64,000 nucleotides of DNA from Streptomyces sp. Alt3 (GCF_030719215.1 NZ_CP120983.1:8184001-8248000), one strand, 5' to 3'. Positions 26,775-35,817 are shown, counted from the stretch's first letter. Made by a program: numbers and translations. Notes: generated by a model not told the origin, from the sequence alone.

Positions 26775-28682
26775 CTACCCGCTGCGTCCGTCGTCGTCGA
26801 CCGCAGTGGCCTCCTCTTCGGCGAAGACGACGACCGCGTCCTTCGAGCCGAACACGAGCGGGGCGCTTCTGGACGGATTGAGGAAGACTCCGTAGTTGGG
26901 AGGTGTCTCGTTGTGCTCGGCGAGGCGATATCCGATGGCGGTCTCCCCATGGCGCCGTGCGGCCTCGATCACCGTGGAGAAATTGGCCTCGGCTCCGGGG
27001 ACCACGTAGTTGGACGCCGGTTTGAGGTAGATCTCCGAGCCTTCCGGATTGAACAGATCGGTGAACACGGCATGCAGGTGGCGGTTCTCGGTCAGCTGGG
27101 TGAGCAGCAGGCTGATCACCTTCGTGCTCACGATGAAGTCGTCGGCCTTGGTGACCTGGGCGACCTCGCGGTTCGCGTCGTCGTTCATCTCCGTGACGAT
27201 CGAGTACGGGTCACCGAGCGCCTCCTCGATGTCCCGCAGGTGCAGCAGGGTCACCAGGGTCCGGTCGTCCGAGGGGCCGGGGGCCATGGTGTCGTCCGAG
27301 AGCACGACGATGTGCTGGTAGCTGCCCAGGTCCAGGGCCTCCAACGAGGACCTCCGAGTGGGCTCGCACACCTTGAATCCCAGTGTCAGGTTGACGAGCG
27401 TCCCGTCCAGTCCTGTATCCGGCTGCCGTGACGCGGCTATGTCCAGCGTCGAACCGGGTTGAACGAAGCTGTCCAGCAGCCTGACCAGCTTCCTGGTACG
27501 GGAGTTCTCGCCGATCAGTACGGTTCGGTCGAGCGTCGGCGACTGCACCGAAGCCGACGTGATCGCCGACTCGACGATCGTCGGGCGGGCCTCACGAAGG
27601 CGGATGAGCAGATCGTCTTCGGCGACGACGAGAATCTGGTCCCCCGGGCCGATCACGCTGTCCATCGGCGGGTTGACCAGCACGTCTCCCGTGGCGTTGC
27701 GCAGCCCGACGGGAATGCCGAGTTCGAAGGCGTGCAGGGCCTGCCCGTACGTGGAGCCGACCAGGGCGGGCTCGGCGTAGAAGTAGAACTCGTTGCTGAT
27801 GAAACTCAGCAGTTCGTTGAAGACGGCCGAGAGGCCCGTCTGGCGGTGCGCCTGCGCGATGAGGCGGACCGCGATGTCCTCGGCGTCGATCACCAGGGCA
27901 TGCCCGCCGGCGGCCAGTTGAGCCGCTGCGAGGTTTTCCGAGTCGTGCACGGCGGAGACGACGTGCGGCCGGCTTCCGGTCCACTGCCGGCTGTGCAGCA
28001 GGAGGAGGGCTTTGATGACGTCGATGTCGCGGTCGGTGCCCTCGGGCGGCAGCACCATGATCGACTTTGCTGTGTCCGGACTGACCAGCTCCAGGTCCGC
28101 CCGCACGAGAGGGTTTCCGGAGCGGCAGATGACGCGTGTGCTGCCGGTGTCGGGGATGCGGGCCCGGATCGAGTCCTCCATGAAGATCTTGTCCCGATCC
28201 GCGAGAATCACCACACATGAGCGGCGCTCGCTCTGATTCGCCTCGACGAGCTCGGAGACCACGGTGAAGACCTGATCCGACCAGCCGAGAACGATGGTGT
28301 GCCCGCGCTCGATGAGCTGCGACCGGCCCTTGCGCAACTCCTGGAGCTTCTGGTTCAGACCGGTGGTCAGAACACCGATGAGCGCACTGACGATGAAGAT
28401 GCCTCCGAGCGTCACCGCCAGCATCAGACCCAGGAACACCGGGCCGCCGGTGTCTCCGCCCATGGTGCCGGCGTCGAGCGTCCGCAGGACGCTCATCCAG
28501 GCGACACCCAGCCAGCCGCCGTTGTCCTCCGCGTCGGTGTCCGTGAACAGGACCACCAGGGTCGAAGTCATCGCGATGAGCATGACCGAGGAGAGCGCCA
28601 GCCAACTGATCAGCGCCGGCGTCCCCCTGTCCATGGTGCCGTCGAACCAGTACCTGAACCGAGTCCGCAGTCTGCCCTTCAT
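26775..28682 (-). CDS. CASTOR/POLLUX-like ion channel with NAD-binding RCK domains
   Basis: This 635-residue membrane protein has two hydrophobic helices (about 22-45 and 85-108) flanking a pore-like segment LDAGTMGGDTGGP. Two tandem Rossmann-type RCK/TrkA-N regions follow: HTIVLGWSDQVFTVVSEL… near 130 and RTVLIGENSRTRKLVRLL near 365, with RCK_C-like parts after each. This architecture is that of bacterial relatives of plant CASTOR/POLLUX (DMI1) channels, which gate cation flow in response to ligands on the RCK ring. The start ATG 28682 follows a purine-rich GGGGAGGG. It stands alone with no partner gene. The family is moderately sure; ion selectivity is not predictable. Confidence 0.88.
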   Translation of the reverse strand: MKGRLRTRFRYWFDGTMDRGTPALISWLALSSVMLIAMTSTLVVLFTDTDAEDNGGWLGVAWMSVLRTLDAGTMGGDTGGPVFLGLMLAVTLGGIFIVSALIGVLTTGLNQKLQELRKGRSQLIERGHTIVLGWSDQVFTVVSELVEANQSERRSCVVILADRDKIFMEDSIRARIPDTGSTRVICRSGNPLVRADLELVSPDTAKSIMVLPPEGTDRDIDVIKALLLLHSRQWTGSRPHVVSAVHDSENLAAAQLAAGGHALVIDAEDIAVRLIAQAHRQTGLSAVFNELLSFISNEFYFYAEPALVGSTYGQALHAFELGIPVGLRNATGDVLVNPPMDSVIGPGDQILVVAEDDLLIRLREARPTIVESAITSASVQSPTLDRTVLIGENSRTRKLVRLLDSFVQPGSTLDIAASRQPDTGLDGTLVNLTLGFKVCEPTRRSSLEALDLGSYQHIVVLSDDTMAPGPSDDRTLVTLLHLRDIEEALGDPYSIVTEMNDDANREVAQVTKADDFIVSTKVISLLLTQLTENRHLHAVFTDLFNPEGSEIYLKPASNYVVPGAEANFSTVIEAARRHGETAIGYRLAEHNETPPNYGVFLNPSRSAPLVFGSKDAVVVFAEEEATAVDDDGRSG

Positions 28683-29097
28683 GCCCTGCCCTCCCCTTCG
28701 TCCACAGCTTCCGGACAAGCCGTGATATCCGCCGTCACGGCCATGGCCAAGCACGGTTGATCATTCTCCCAGTCCCGTCGAGGCTCCCGGCCGATGAAGG
28801 GCTTTTACGGGCCGGTTCAGGCCACTTGGCCTGGCCGGGCGCGAGGAGTGGCCGGCGCGGCCCGACCCGACGGACGCACTGCCGGTGTCACCGGGAGGTG
28901 CGCTGCTGATCCGTGCTCCAGCGGGGGCCCTCCGTGTCCGGCTCCGCTCACCCGCAGACGGGGAGGATGGCTGATGCGGGCATGAGGAACGCCGAGGGGC
29001 GACCGCTGGTTGGCTTGTAGGGGCCTTCGCCTGCCGTAGTTCGCACCGTGGCAGCGGATCGCCAGGGTGGCCCTCGGCGCGAACTGCGCGATCGCTT
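28683..29097. other. Intergenic, nothing recognised
   Basis: About 415 bases upstream of the channel gene and downstream of the flavoenzyme. It should contain the channel promoter. No gene or RNA was recognised. Confidence 0.4.
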
Positions 29098-30348
29098 TCA
29101 GACGGTACCGGTCGGTGCCGGGCTCTCGGGGAGCTGCCAGTTGCCGCCGCGGTCCCCCTTCGAAAAGTGCGCGGCGAGGTCGGGGACGTGCAGGAAGCAG
29201 GCGAGTGCGGTGACAGCCCGGAAGGCGTCGATCGCGCGCTGGGTCATCGGCATGCCGAGCCGCAGCAGGTGCGGGTTGACTTCGCCCTGGATCTCGTTGA
29301 CGAAGGGCCGCAGCGCGCGGTCGTAGTTCGCCAGCGCGGTCGGCAGGTCACCGGGCAGGCGGTTGATCTCGCCCCCCAGGACGTGGGCACCCACCAGGCC
29401 GCCCGAGACGCCCATCCCGCTGTAGGGGGAGGGGCAGTGGGCGGCGTCGCCGGCCAGGACCACGCGGCCCTTGGACCACGTGTCGGTACGGACCTGGACG
29501 ATCTCCTGGGAGTAGAAGAACGGGCTGTTCTTCATGCCCTCGATGAAGCGTTCGGTCTGCCATCCGGCGTCGTGGAACCTGCTCGCCCAGAAGTCGTGCT
29601 GGCGCTCGACGGGCGCACGGTGGATCGCAGAGGCTTCCTCGGATTCCTCCCGTATGACGAAGTACGCCTGGGTCTCCGCCGGGTTGTGGCTGCGGCGCAT
29701 GATCTGACGGCCGCCCGGGATCATGTAGGTGTCCCGGATGTTGCTGTCGGAGGCGATGCGCGGGACGAACCAGTAAGCCATGTGGATGCCGACGCGCCAG
29801 TAAGGGTCGAAGCCCTCCGGGAGGATCGCTCGCCGAATGCGTGAGCCCTGCCCGTCGGCGCCGACCAGGAGGTCGTACTCGCCGGACGAGCCGTCGGAGA
29901 AGTGCGCGACGACCTTGTGCTCGTCCTGTTCGAAGCCGTCCACGCTCTTGCCGAAGACGTACTCGGTGTCGTCCTTCGTCGCATCGTGCAGGATGCGCAC
30001 CAGGTCGCCGCGCATGATCTCGTACTCGGACGTGAGGGTCTGCCGGCCCTTCCCCGAGGTGTTGGCCATGATCGTCGCCCTGGCCTTGCCGTGTGCGTCG
30101 ACGAAGGCGACACCCGCCTCGTCCACGAGCTTGTCCCGGACGGTGTCGAGCAGCCCCATGCGCCTGACGGCCTCGATGCCCTGCCCTCGCAGATCCACCT
30201 GGGCCCCGGCGGCCCGCAGCGCCGGAAAGCGTTCGGCAACGGTCACCCGGTGACCGCCCCGGGTGAGCCAGAAGGCCAGCGCCTGCCCCGTGATCCCACC
30301 ACCGGCGACAAGGACCCGCAGGGGACGTGCTCCCGATCCGTCGGCCAT
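29098..30348 (-). CDS. FAD-dependent monooxygenase, TetX-like
   Basis: This 416-residue class A flavoprotein monooxygenase has the nucleotide motif GGGITG near residue 17, the DG motif VGADGQGSRIRR near 160, and the second FAD motif GDAAHCPSPYSGMGVSGGLVGA near 295. Overall layout and length match the tetracycline-destructase/anhydrotetracycline-oxygenase-like group, though substrate cannot be assigned from this. ATG 30348 is preferred over ATG 30354 because GGAG is eight bases before the former and only two before the latter. A TetR gene diverges 40 bases away and a tet-operator-like palindrome fills the gap, so expression is very likely repressed by that TetR and induced by a ligand, perhaps a tetracycline-like aromatic polyketide. 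Confidence 0.9.
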   Translation of the reverse strand: MADGSGARPLRVLVAGGGITGQALAFWLTRGGHRVTVAERFPALRAAGAQVDLRGQGIEAVRRMGLLDTVRDKLVDEAGVAFVDAHGKARATIMANTSGKGRQTLTSEYEIMRGDLVRILHDATKDDTEYVFGKSVDGFEQDEHKVVAHFSDGSSGEYDLLVGADGQGSRIRRAILPEGFDPYWRVGIHMAYWFVPRIASDSNIRDTYMIPGGRQIMRRSHNPAETQAYFVIREESEEASAIHRAPVERQHDFWASRFHDAGWQTERFIEGMKNSPFFYSQEIVQVRTDTWSKGRVVLAGDAAHCPSPYSGMGVSGGLVGAHVLGGEINRLPGDLPTALANYDRALRPFVNEIQGEVNPHLLRLGMPMTQRAIDAFRAVTALACFLHVPDLAAHFSKGDRGGNWQLPESPAPTGTV

Positions 30349-30361
30349 GCCCATCACTCCA

Positions 30362-30382
30362 AAATCTATCAGTGATAGATTT
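30362..30382. promoter_or_regulatory. tetO-like operator palindrome
   Basis: A perfect 21-base palindrome centred on G30372 contains CTATCAGTGATAG, identical to the core of the classical tet operators. It occupies the middle of the 40-base gap between a TetX-like gene (start 30348) and a TetR gene (start 30389), so one bound dimer could block both promoters. In DNA this GC-rich the AT-rich palindrome stands out clearly. Confidence 0.88.
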
Positions 30383-30388
30383 GTCAAC

Positions 30389-30997
30389 GTGACCAAGGTG
30401 AACCGTGAGATCGTCGTCTCCGAAGCGCTCGACCTGCTCGACGAGGTCGGGCTGGACGCGGTGAGTACGCGGCGGCTGGCGAAGCGGCTGGGCGTCGAAC
30501 AGCCCTCGCTCTACTGGTACTTCCGCACCAAGAAGGACCTCCTCGCCGCCATGGCCGAAGCGGCGATGGTGCCCCATGCGACCGCGCCCCTGCCGACACC
30601 CGGCGACGACTGGCGCGACTGGTTCGCGGACAACACACGCAGCTTCAGGCGCACCCTGCTGATGCGCCGGGACGGCGCACGGCTCCACGCCGGCAGCACG
30701 CCTGTCGGCGACCTCGACCGGATCCGCCGCAAGATGGGGTTCCTCGTCGCCTCCGGCGTGCCCGAGCGGGACGCGCAGACGGCCATGCTGGCCGCCGGCC
30801 GCTTCACCGTCGGCAGCGTCCTGGAGGAACAGGCGGACACCGACCCCGGTGACAGCGCTGATCTACCGGCCGACATGCCCGTGATCGATCACGAGTCGGC
30901 ATTCGAGGCAGGCCTCACCCTCATCCTGAACGGCCTGGCGTACCGCACCTCACCGGGGCGCAGCGAGTCGACCGGCCCCGTTCCAGGCGCCCTGTGA
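30389..30997 (+). CDS. TetR-class repressor (tetracycline-repressor-like)
   Basis: This 202-residue repressor starts with KVNREIVVSEALDLLDEVGLDAVSTRRLAKRLGVEQPSLYWYFRTKKDLL, which follows the DNA-binding domain of true TetR proteins closely, including the recognition-helix region LGVEQPSLYWY. The rest is the TetR_C ligand-binding core. GTG 30389 is the start; the operator palindrome ends only six bases upstream, leaving no room for a ribosome-binding site, so a leaderless or very short-leader transcript is likely. It faces the TetX-like gene and presumably represses both genes. The ligand may be a tetracycline or a related aromatic compound; this is inferred from the operator and repressor type. 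Confidence 0.92.
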   Translation: MTKVNREIVVSEALDLLDEVGLDAVSTRRLAKRLGVEQPSLYWYFRTKKDLLAAMAEAAMVPHATAPLPTPGDDWRDWFADNTRSFRRTLLMRRDGARLHAGSTPVGDLDRIRRKMGFLVASGVPERDAQTAMLAAGRFTVGSVLEEQADTDPGDSADLPADMPVIDHESAFEAGLTLILNGLAYRTSPGRSESTGPVPGAL

Positions 30998-31194
30998 GTG
31001 GGAAGACCCCCTGAGCGAATGCGGAGGCCACCCCCGAGAGGGGGACGGCTCCGGTGCGCAGCTCACGATCCCGGATCGTGCGGGCGACGGGTCGCCCAGC
31101 ACGGGGTGGAGGCAGCCGGGATCCTCGGGCTTCCCTGCAGCGACTTCGCGCGGCTGCGAATGGCAGGTGCCTGCCTCAGGCGAACTTGTCGAAT

Positions 31195-31236
31195 GCGGGC
31201 GGCCCGCCACCGGAAAACCGGTGGCGGGCCGCCCGC
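31195..31236. terminator. Perfect 19-bp hairpin, bidirectional terminator
   Basis: A 19-base stem without mismatch and a four-A loop lies between two convergent transcription units, the TetR gene (ends 30997) and the minus-strand biosynthetic operon (ends 31393). It lacks a U-tract on either side, as is common in Streptomyces. The remainder of 30998-31392 shows no gene. Confidence 0.85.
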
Positions 31237-31392
31237 GAGGCGAGGACGTCAGCAGTTCCTGGCCTGGTTCCGTGAGCCTTCCTCGCATTCTGCGTCGATC
31301 CGGGCGCGCAAGGAACTCGGTGACAGGGACCTCCTTCACGGTGTGGGCCAATGGTCCGCCGGCCGGTTCGAACCCGGATCGGGAGGAGCCGT

Positions 31393-32013
31393 TCAGGGGC
31401 CCGCGACCGGTTTGGCGTGGGCGAAGCCTCTGTGGTGCCAGACCAGTCCTCCGGCCAGGCCCTGGCAGTCGGACGCGGCTACCCGGCCCACCAGGATCGT
31501 GTGGTCACCCGCCTCGATCGTGTCGTGCCGTGCACAGGTCAGGCGCAGCGAACTGTCGGCCAGTTGGGGTGCGTGACGTGAGGTCGGGCCGGATGCCAGC
31601 CGGACGTTTCCGAACCGCTGGTCGGTGGGGCCCGCGAACGTGCGCGCCAGGTCCTCGTTCTCCGGGCCGAGCAGATGGAGGGTGAAGGCGTTCGCCGCGA
31701 CGAGCACGTCATGGGTGCGTGAGCCCCGGTCCAGGCAGACCAGGATCAGCGGGGGGTCCAGCGACAGTGAGGACACCGCGCTGGCCGTCAGCCCCCGGGG
31801 GTTCCCAGCCTCGTCGTAGCACGTCACCACCGTGACGGGGGCGGCGAGTGAGGCCATCGCGGCACGGAACTCGTCGGCGGGGATGTCACCGGACATCGTC
31901 GGCAAGGGGAGGTCCGGGCCCGGACGGACGGAGGCGTTCGACAGCCCGCGGGCCGGGGCGGCCGTCACTGCCGTATCCGGCGCGGACTTGGCCAGCAGAC
32001 TCGTGGCGCTCAT
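31393..32013 (-). CDS. Flavin reductase (FMN/FAD reductase, RutF/HpaC-type)
   Basis: This 206-residue flavin reductase-like protein has …FRAAMASLAAPVTVVTCYDEAGNPRGLTASAVSSLSLDPPLILVCLDRGS from residue 48, the standard core of NAD(P)H:flavin reductases that feed reduced flavin to a partner oxygenase, and a conserved HHRGF near the end. The first 45 residues are a low-complexity leader. Its ATG at 32013 overlaps the amidohydrolase stop (ATGA). It is the last gene of operon B and the obvious partner of the acyl-CoA-dehydrogenase-like flavoprotein two genes upstream. Confidence 0.92.
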   Translation of the reverse strand: MSATSLLAKSAPDTAVTAAPARGLSNASVRPGPDLPLPTMSGDIPADEFRAAMASLAAPVTVVTCYDEAGNPRGLTASAVSSLSLDPPLILVCLDRGSRTHDVLVAANAFTLHLLGPENEDLARTFAGPTDQRFGNVRLASGPTSRHAPQLADSSLRLTCARHDTIEAGDHTILVGRVAASDCQGLAGGLVWHHRGFAHAKPVAGP

Positions 32014-33497
32014 CGGACAGCCCCTTCCAGTTCCCGGGCCTGCACCGCCGGGCGTCGCGCCCCGGGGAGGTCAGGGGCCGGCCGGGCCGGCCCCGGCAGC
32101 CACCGGCCGACGGGTTCCCCCACGGTGCCGCCGGCCAGGTCCCAGGCCACCCGGCCACTCCTCACCACCGTGGTGAACCGCCCGGTGAACATCCATCCCT
32201 CATAGGCCGACCAGCCGCACAGCGACTCCACGTGCCCCGCGGACATCTGCCACCGCTCGGTGGGGTCGAGGAGCGCCAGGTCGGCGTCCGCGCCCGCCGT
32301 CAGTCTGCCCTTGCCGGCCAGATCGAACAGATCCGCGGGTCCCGCCCCCATCAACCGCGCGAGGTGGGCAGCCGCGGTGTCGGGCTCCACCCCCCGTGCG
32401 AGCATGCCCGTCCACACGGAGACGGCGAGCTCCTGGACACCGGGCAGCCCCGGGGGCGCCTCGGCCGGCGGCCGGTTCTTCTCCTCGACGGTGTGCGGAG
32501 CATGATCGCTGCCGATGGTGGAGGCCTCCCCGCGGAGCACCGCCTGCCAGAGCCGCTCACGGTCACGCGGTGCCCGGATCGCGGGGGAGAGCCTGGTGCG
32601 GGGGCCGCGCCGGGCGGTGTCGTGATCGGTGAACGACAGGTGGTGCCCGGTGACTTCGAAGCTGATCGGGAGTCCCTCGGCGGCCGCGGCGACCAGCAGG
32701 TCGGTCTCCTCGGCCGACGACACGTGGAGTATGTGCACCTTGGTGCCGTGGGTGCGGGCCAGCTGCACCACCTTGGCGACGGCGACGATCGCGCCGGAGC
32801 GGGGTCGGTGGGGTTCGTAGTCGGCGTACGTACCGGGGTCGCCGCCACGGGAGTCCAGCAGGTCGAAGACGTGCTGGTCCTCGGCGTGCAGCACGAGGCG
32901 GACCCCGCCGCGCGCGGCGGAGGCGAAGGCCGCCTCCAGCTGATGAGCCTCGCGGAAGACCACGGGCGCGGTGTGGTGTCCGGCCATGAAGGCCTTCGCG
33001 GAGGTCGCGACTGCAGGGTCCAGGTGGGCGAGGACCTCGGGGTGATCGGGATCCGCTCCCATGTGGAAGCGGTGGTCCACGTAGGAGCGGCCCGCTATCA
33101 GGGCCGCCTTCGCCCTGAGGGACGCCGTGTCCAGCGACGGGGGACGCGTGTTGGGCATGTCCATCACCGTGGTGACGCCGCCCGCCAGGGCCGCCCGGCT
33201 GCCGTTCTCCCAGGTCTCCTTGTGCTCCAGACCGGGGGTGCGGAAGTGCACGTGCGAGTCGATGAGGCCAGGCAGGACGTACCTGCCCCGGGCGTCCAGC
33301 CGTGGCCCGGCCGGGAGCGGGCCCCCGGGTACGACGACGGCCGCGATCCGGCCGTCGCGGACGACGACGCTGCCCTCGACGACACCTTCGGGAGTGACGA
33401 GGCGGCCCCCCTCCACCACCAGGTCCGCCTCTGCGGCGGACGCCTGGGGGGAGGTCGGGGACGTACGGGAGAAGGAGGATGTCTTCAACGGTTCCAC
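32010..33497 (-). CDS. Cyclic amidohydrolase (allantoinase/dihydroorotase/hydantoinase-like)
   Basis: This 495-residue member of the urease-related amidohydrolase superfamily keeps all metal ligands: LPGLIDSHVHFR near residue 78, a Lys in ATSAKAFMAG near 168 positioned like the carboxylated lysine, LHAED, ILHVSS and IGSDHAPHT near 305. Enzymes of this class open or close cyclic amides such as hydantoins, allantoin, dihydropyrimidines and dihydroorotate. The start is GTG 33497, overlapping the upstream oxidoreductase gene by 13 bases. In the cluster it may form or hydrolyse a cyclic ureide or lactam on an amino-acid side chain; no purine or pyrimidine catabolic genes lie nearby, so a dedicated biosynthetic role is the better guess. 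Confidence 0.88.
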   Translation of the reverse strand: MEPLKTSSFSRTSPTSPQASAAEADLVVEGGRLVTPEGVVEGSVVVRDGRIAAVVVPGGPLPAGPRLDARGRYVLPGLIDSHVHFRTPGLEHKETWENGSRAALAGGVTTVMDMPNTRPPSLDTASLRAKAALIAGRSYVDHRFHMGADPDHPEVLAHLDPAVATSAKAFMAGHHTAPVVFREAHQLEAAFASAARGGVRLVLHAEDQHVFDLLDSRGGDPGTYADYEPHRPRSGAIVAVAKVVQLARTHGTKVHILHVSSAEETDLLVAAAAEGLPISFEVTGHHLSFTDHDTARRGPRTRLSPAIRAPRDRERLWQAVLRGEASTIGSDHAPHTVEEKNRPPAEAPPGLPGVQELAVSVWTGMLARGVEPDTAAAHLARLMGAGPADLFDLAGKGRLTAGADADLALLDPTERWQMSAGHVESLCGWSAYEGWMFTGRFTTVVRSGRVAWDLAGGTVGEPVGRWLPGPARPAPDLPGARRPAVQARELEGAVR

Positions 33498-34735
33498 GGC
33501 AGACTCACCAGTTCCTTGCAGAGGTCGTTGGTCGGTCCCATCAGGGCGACGGCCCGGGCGTCACGCCCGAACCGGTTGATCGGGTGCGTCTCGACGTATC
33601 CGGCCGAGCCGAGGAATCGGGCGACGTCGGCCACCACCCGCTCGGCGGCCTCCGAGGCGGCCAGCTTGGAGTGGAGCGTCGCCAGACCGGGGTCGGCCGC
33701 GGTGCGCCGGCCTGCCCGTTCCACCACCGCGCGGGCGGACTCGACCTGGGTCGCCAGGTCCACCAGGCGGTGACGGACCGCCTGGTGGACGTAGAGTCCG
33801 CGACGCCCGGCGTGTGCGTGCGCCGCGTCGAGTGCGGCCTGGGCGACGCCCACGGCGACCGCGCCGAGCGAGGCGCCGCTGTTGCGGACCCGGGCGATGA
33901 TCGAAGCGGCGACGCCGGGCGCGCCGAGTCGTGCCGAGTCCGGGACGCGGCACTCCCGCACCGATACGAAGCCGGTGGCGGAGCCGCGCATTCCGGCCAG
34001 CCGCATCGACGTGTCCGGCAGCAGACCGGGATGTCCTCCGGGGACCAGGAAGAAGGTCTGCCCGGCGGCCCCGTACCCCGTGTCCTGCACAGCGCCGTCC
34101 GGTGCCTGGACCTCGTCCTGTGACTGTGCCAGGACGAGATACACGTCCGCGAGGCCCGCACTGGTGGTGAAGGACTTCGCACCGTCGAGGATCCATCCCC
34201 CGTCCGGAGTGCGGCGGGCCTGGGTGGCAAGGTTCTTCTTGTCCGCCCCGGCTCCGCTCTCCGACCACGCGGAGGCGGCGAGCCACCGGCCGCCGGCCAG
34301 CTTGGGAAGCAGGTCGCGGTGCTGGGCCGGTGTGCCGTTCTCGACGATCCGGCTGGTGACGGCGCAGTGCTGGAAGAGCATGATCGCGGCGGACGCGTTC
34401 ACCGAGGCGACCTGTTCGACGCATGTGTTGAGTGCCACCGCGTCGGCACCGGCCCCGCCGTGCGACTTGGGGACGACGAGCGCCAGCAGTCCGCTTTCGC
34501 GGAGCACCTGGACGGCGTCCCTGTCCGGCTCACCGCTGACGTCGGCAGCCTCGGCGCAGGCCGCCAGTCGGTCCAGCACCTCGGGCGAGGGGACCAGGGC
34601 GGTGACCCGGACGGGCTCGGGGCTCGGGGCCCGGCGGGGGCCGGTGGCCGGGAAGGGACCAACGGTGTACGAATCGGTCAAGGTCCGCGCGGACGTGCTC
34701 CCGCGCAGGGGGGTCAGGCTGTCAACGGAACCCAC
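33485..34735 (-). CDS. Acyl-CoA-dehydrogenase-fold flavoprotein, possible two-component monooxygenase
   Basis: This 416-residue protein has the ACAD fold: ALVVPKSHGGAGADAVAL near 70, SAWSESGAGADKKNL near 150, WILDGAKSFTTSAGLAD near 175 and a helical C-terminal domain. The catalytic glutamate position of ordinary dehydrogenases (YEGT) reads ALMGPTND, with no Glu. That pattern, plus a flavin reductase in the same operon, fits group D flavin monooxygenases of the DszC/nitrososynthase type that hydroxylate N, S or C. The start is GTG 34735, with GAGGAGA just upstream. It overlaps the PrpF gene by 22 bases and the amidohydrolase by 13. Dehydrogenation remains possible. Confidence 0.85.
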   Translation of the reverse strand: MGSVDSLTPLRGSTSARTLTDSYTVGPFPATGPRRAPSPEPVRVTALVPSPEVLDRLAACAEAADVSGEPDRDAVQVLRESGLLALVVPKSHGGAGADAVALNTCVEQVASVNASAAIMLFQHCAVTSRIVENGTPAQHRDLLPKLAGGRWLAASAWSESGAGADKKNLATQARRTPDGGWILDGAKSFTTSAGLADVYLVLAQSQDEVQAPDGAVQDTGYGAAGQTFFLVPGGHPGLLPDTSMRLAGMRGSATGFVSVRECRVPDSARLGAPGVAASIIARVRNSGASLGAVAVGVAQAALDAAHAHAGRRGLYVHQAVRHRLVDLATQVESARAVVERAGRRTAADPGLATLHSKLAASEAAERVVADVARFLGSAGYVETHPINRFGRDARAVALMGPTNDLCKELVSLPWNR

Positions 34736-35817
34736 GGGGTCTCCTCGGAAACGTGGTCGGACGAGGGGCGTACGGAAGCGCGGGGGGCGGCGAACGCTTT
34801 CTGCGGGGCCGGGTGCCGCAGACGGGGCAGCAGCCCCCGGTACTCGACCTGCTTCTCGGCGACAGACACCCAGGCGAGCCTGTGTTCCCCGTCGGAGCCG
34901 TACGTCGAGTGGGCGGCCACCCGCACGGAGCCGCCCGGAGTGCGGACCGGCAGCAGTGCGTCGGCGTCCTGGGCGGCCTTCCGCCCGGACAGGGACCAGG
35001 GCACCGTTCCCTCGATGCCGGCAGCCGCACCCAGGCAGATCGCACCGGTGAGAGCGACCGTGGGGTGCCAGGACGGTACGGACACGGCGCGCACGTACAG
35101 TCCTCCGCCCTCCTGCGGCAGCAGCGCCGCGATCTTCGGGAACGCTCCGAAGGTGTCCCAGCCCAGTGATTCGCAGACCGCGACACGCAGCCGCGTCATG
35201 GCGTCGAACAGCAGGGGGTCGTCCGCGAACAGCGCCCCGGGCCCGCTCACCCCGAGGTGCGAGGCGTCCACGAAGGCGTACGGATTCCCCATCGACACCA
35301 GCGAGACGGGGACGATGCGGCCGTCGAAGGGGACAGCGGTCACCGGGTCGCCCGTCATGAGCAGCTCCGGCAGCCTCAGCGGCGGCGAGCACAGGAAATG
35401 CGCGGTGAACCGGGTGCCGCCGTCGGAGGTCTCCTCCGTCTCGCAGACCACGTTGTCGCCGTTGTTGAGCACGTTGACCCGGACCCGGCAGCCCGGTACC
35501 AGCGGCTGGATCATGCCGGTGCGGGCGGCCGCCTCGACAGCGGCCAGGATCGAGTGACCGCACGATCCGCGCAGGTCGAAACTGTCGTGACTGCCCGGAA
35601 GGGACTGCACGAACCGGTAGTCGAGGTCGAACAGCGGGTGGCGGGAAGGGCGGACGATGGCGTTCTTGAGTACATCGCCGGCGCCCTGCACCGACAGCTC
35701 GGCCCGAAGGCCGGCCAGCGCGTCCAGCAGCTGGGGTCCGGATTCGGGAAACGCGCGGCCGTCCAGGACCGCGGTGGGGCAGGGTGCGCCGTGTGCTCGG
35801 GCGAGGGAGACGTTCAT
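34714..35817 (-). CDS. PrpF-like isomerase (DAP-epimerase fold)
   Basis: This 367-residue protein belongs to the PrpF/4-oxalomesaconate-tautomerase family with the diaminopimelate epimerase fold. The first catalytic Cys region appears as LRGSCGHSILAAVEAA near residue 78 and the second as GAICLGAAAG near 280, so both acid/base cysteines seem kept, although the usual NCGN has become SCGHS. Family members move double bonds or protons in tricarboxylic-type substrates. ATG 35817 overlaps the asparagine-synthase-like gene stop by four bases. Another, more typical family member is encoded at 50445; this one is clearly distinct and belongs to operon B. Confidence 0.85.
   Translation of the reverse strand: MNVSLARAHGAPCPTAVLDGRAFPESGPQLLDALAGLRAELSVQGAGDVLKNAIVRPSRHPLFDLDYRFVQSLPGSHDSFDLRGSCGHSILAAVEAAARTGMIQPLVPGCRVRVNVLNNGDNVVCETEETSDGGTRFTAHFLCSPPLRLPELLMTGDPVTAVPFDGRIVPVSLVSMGNPYAFVDASHLGVSGPGALFADDPLLFDAMTRLRVAVCESLGWDTFGAFPKIAALLPQEGGGLYVRAVSVPSWHPTVALTGAICLGAAAGIEGTVPWSLSGRKAAQDADALLPVRTPGGSVRVAAHSTYGSDGEHRLAWVSVAEKQVEYRGLLPRLRHPAPQKAFAAPRASVRPSSDHVSEETPWVPLTA

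Noticed and set aside
34714..35817. Calling the operon B PrpF-like protein a 4-oxalomesaconate tautomerase
   Set aside because: It lacks the MRGGTSRG signature present in the protein at 50445 and lies in an unrelated operon.
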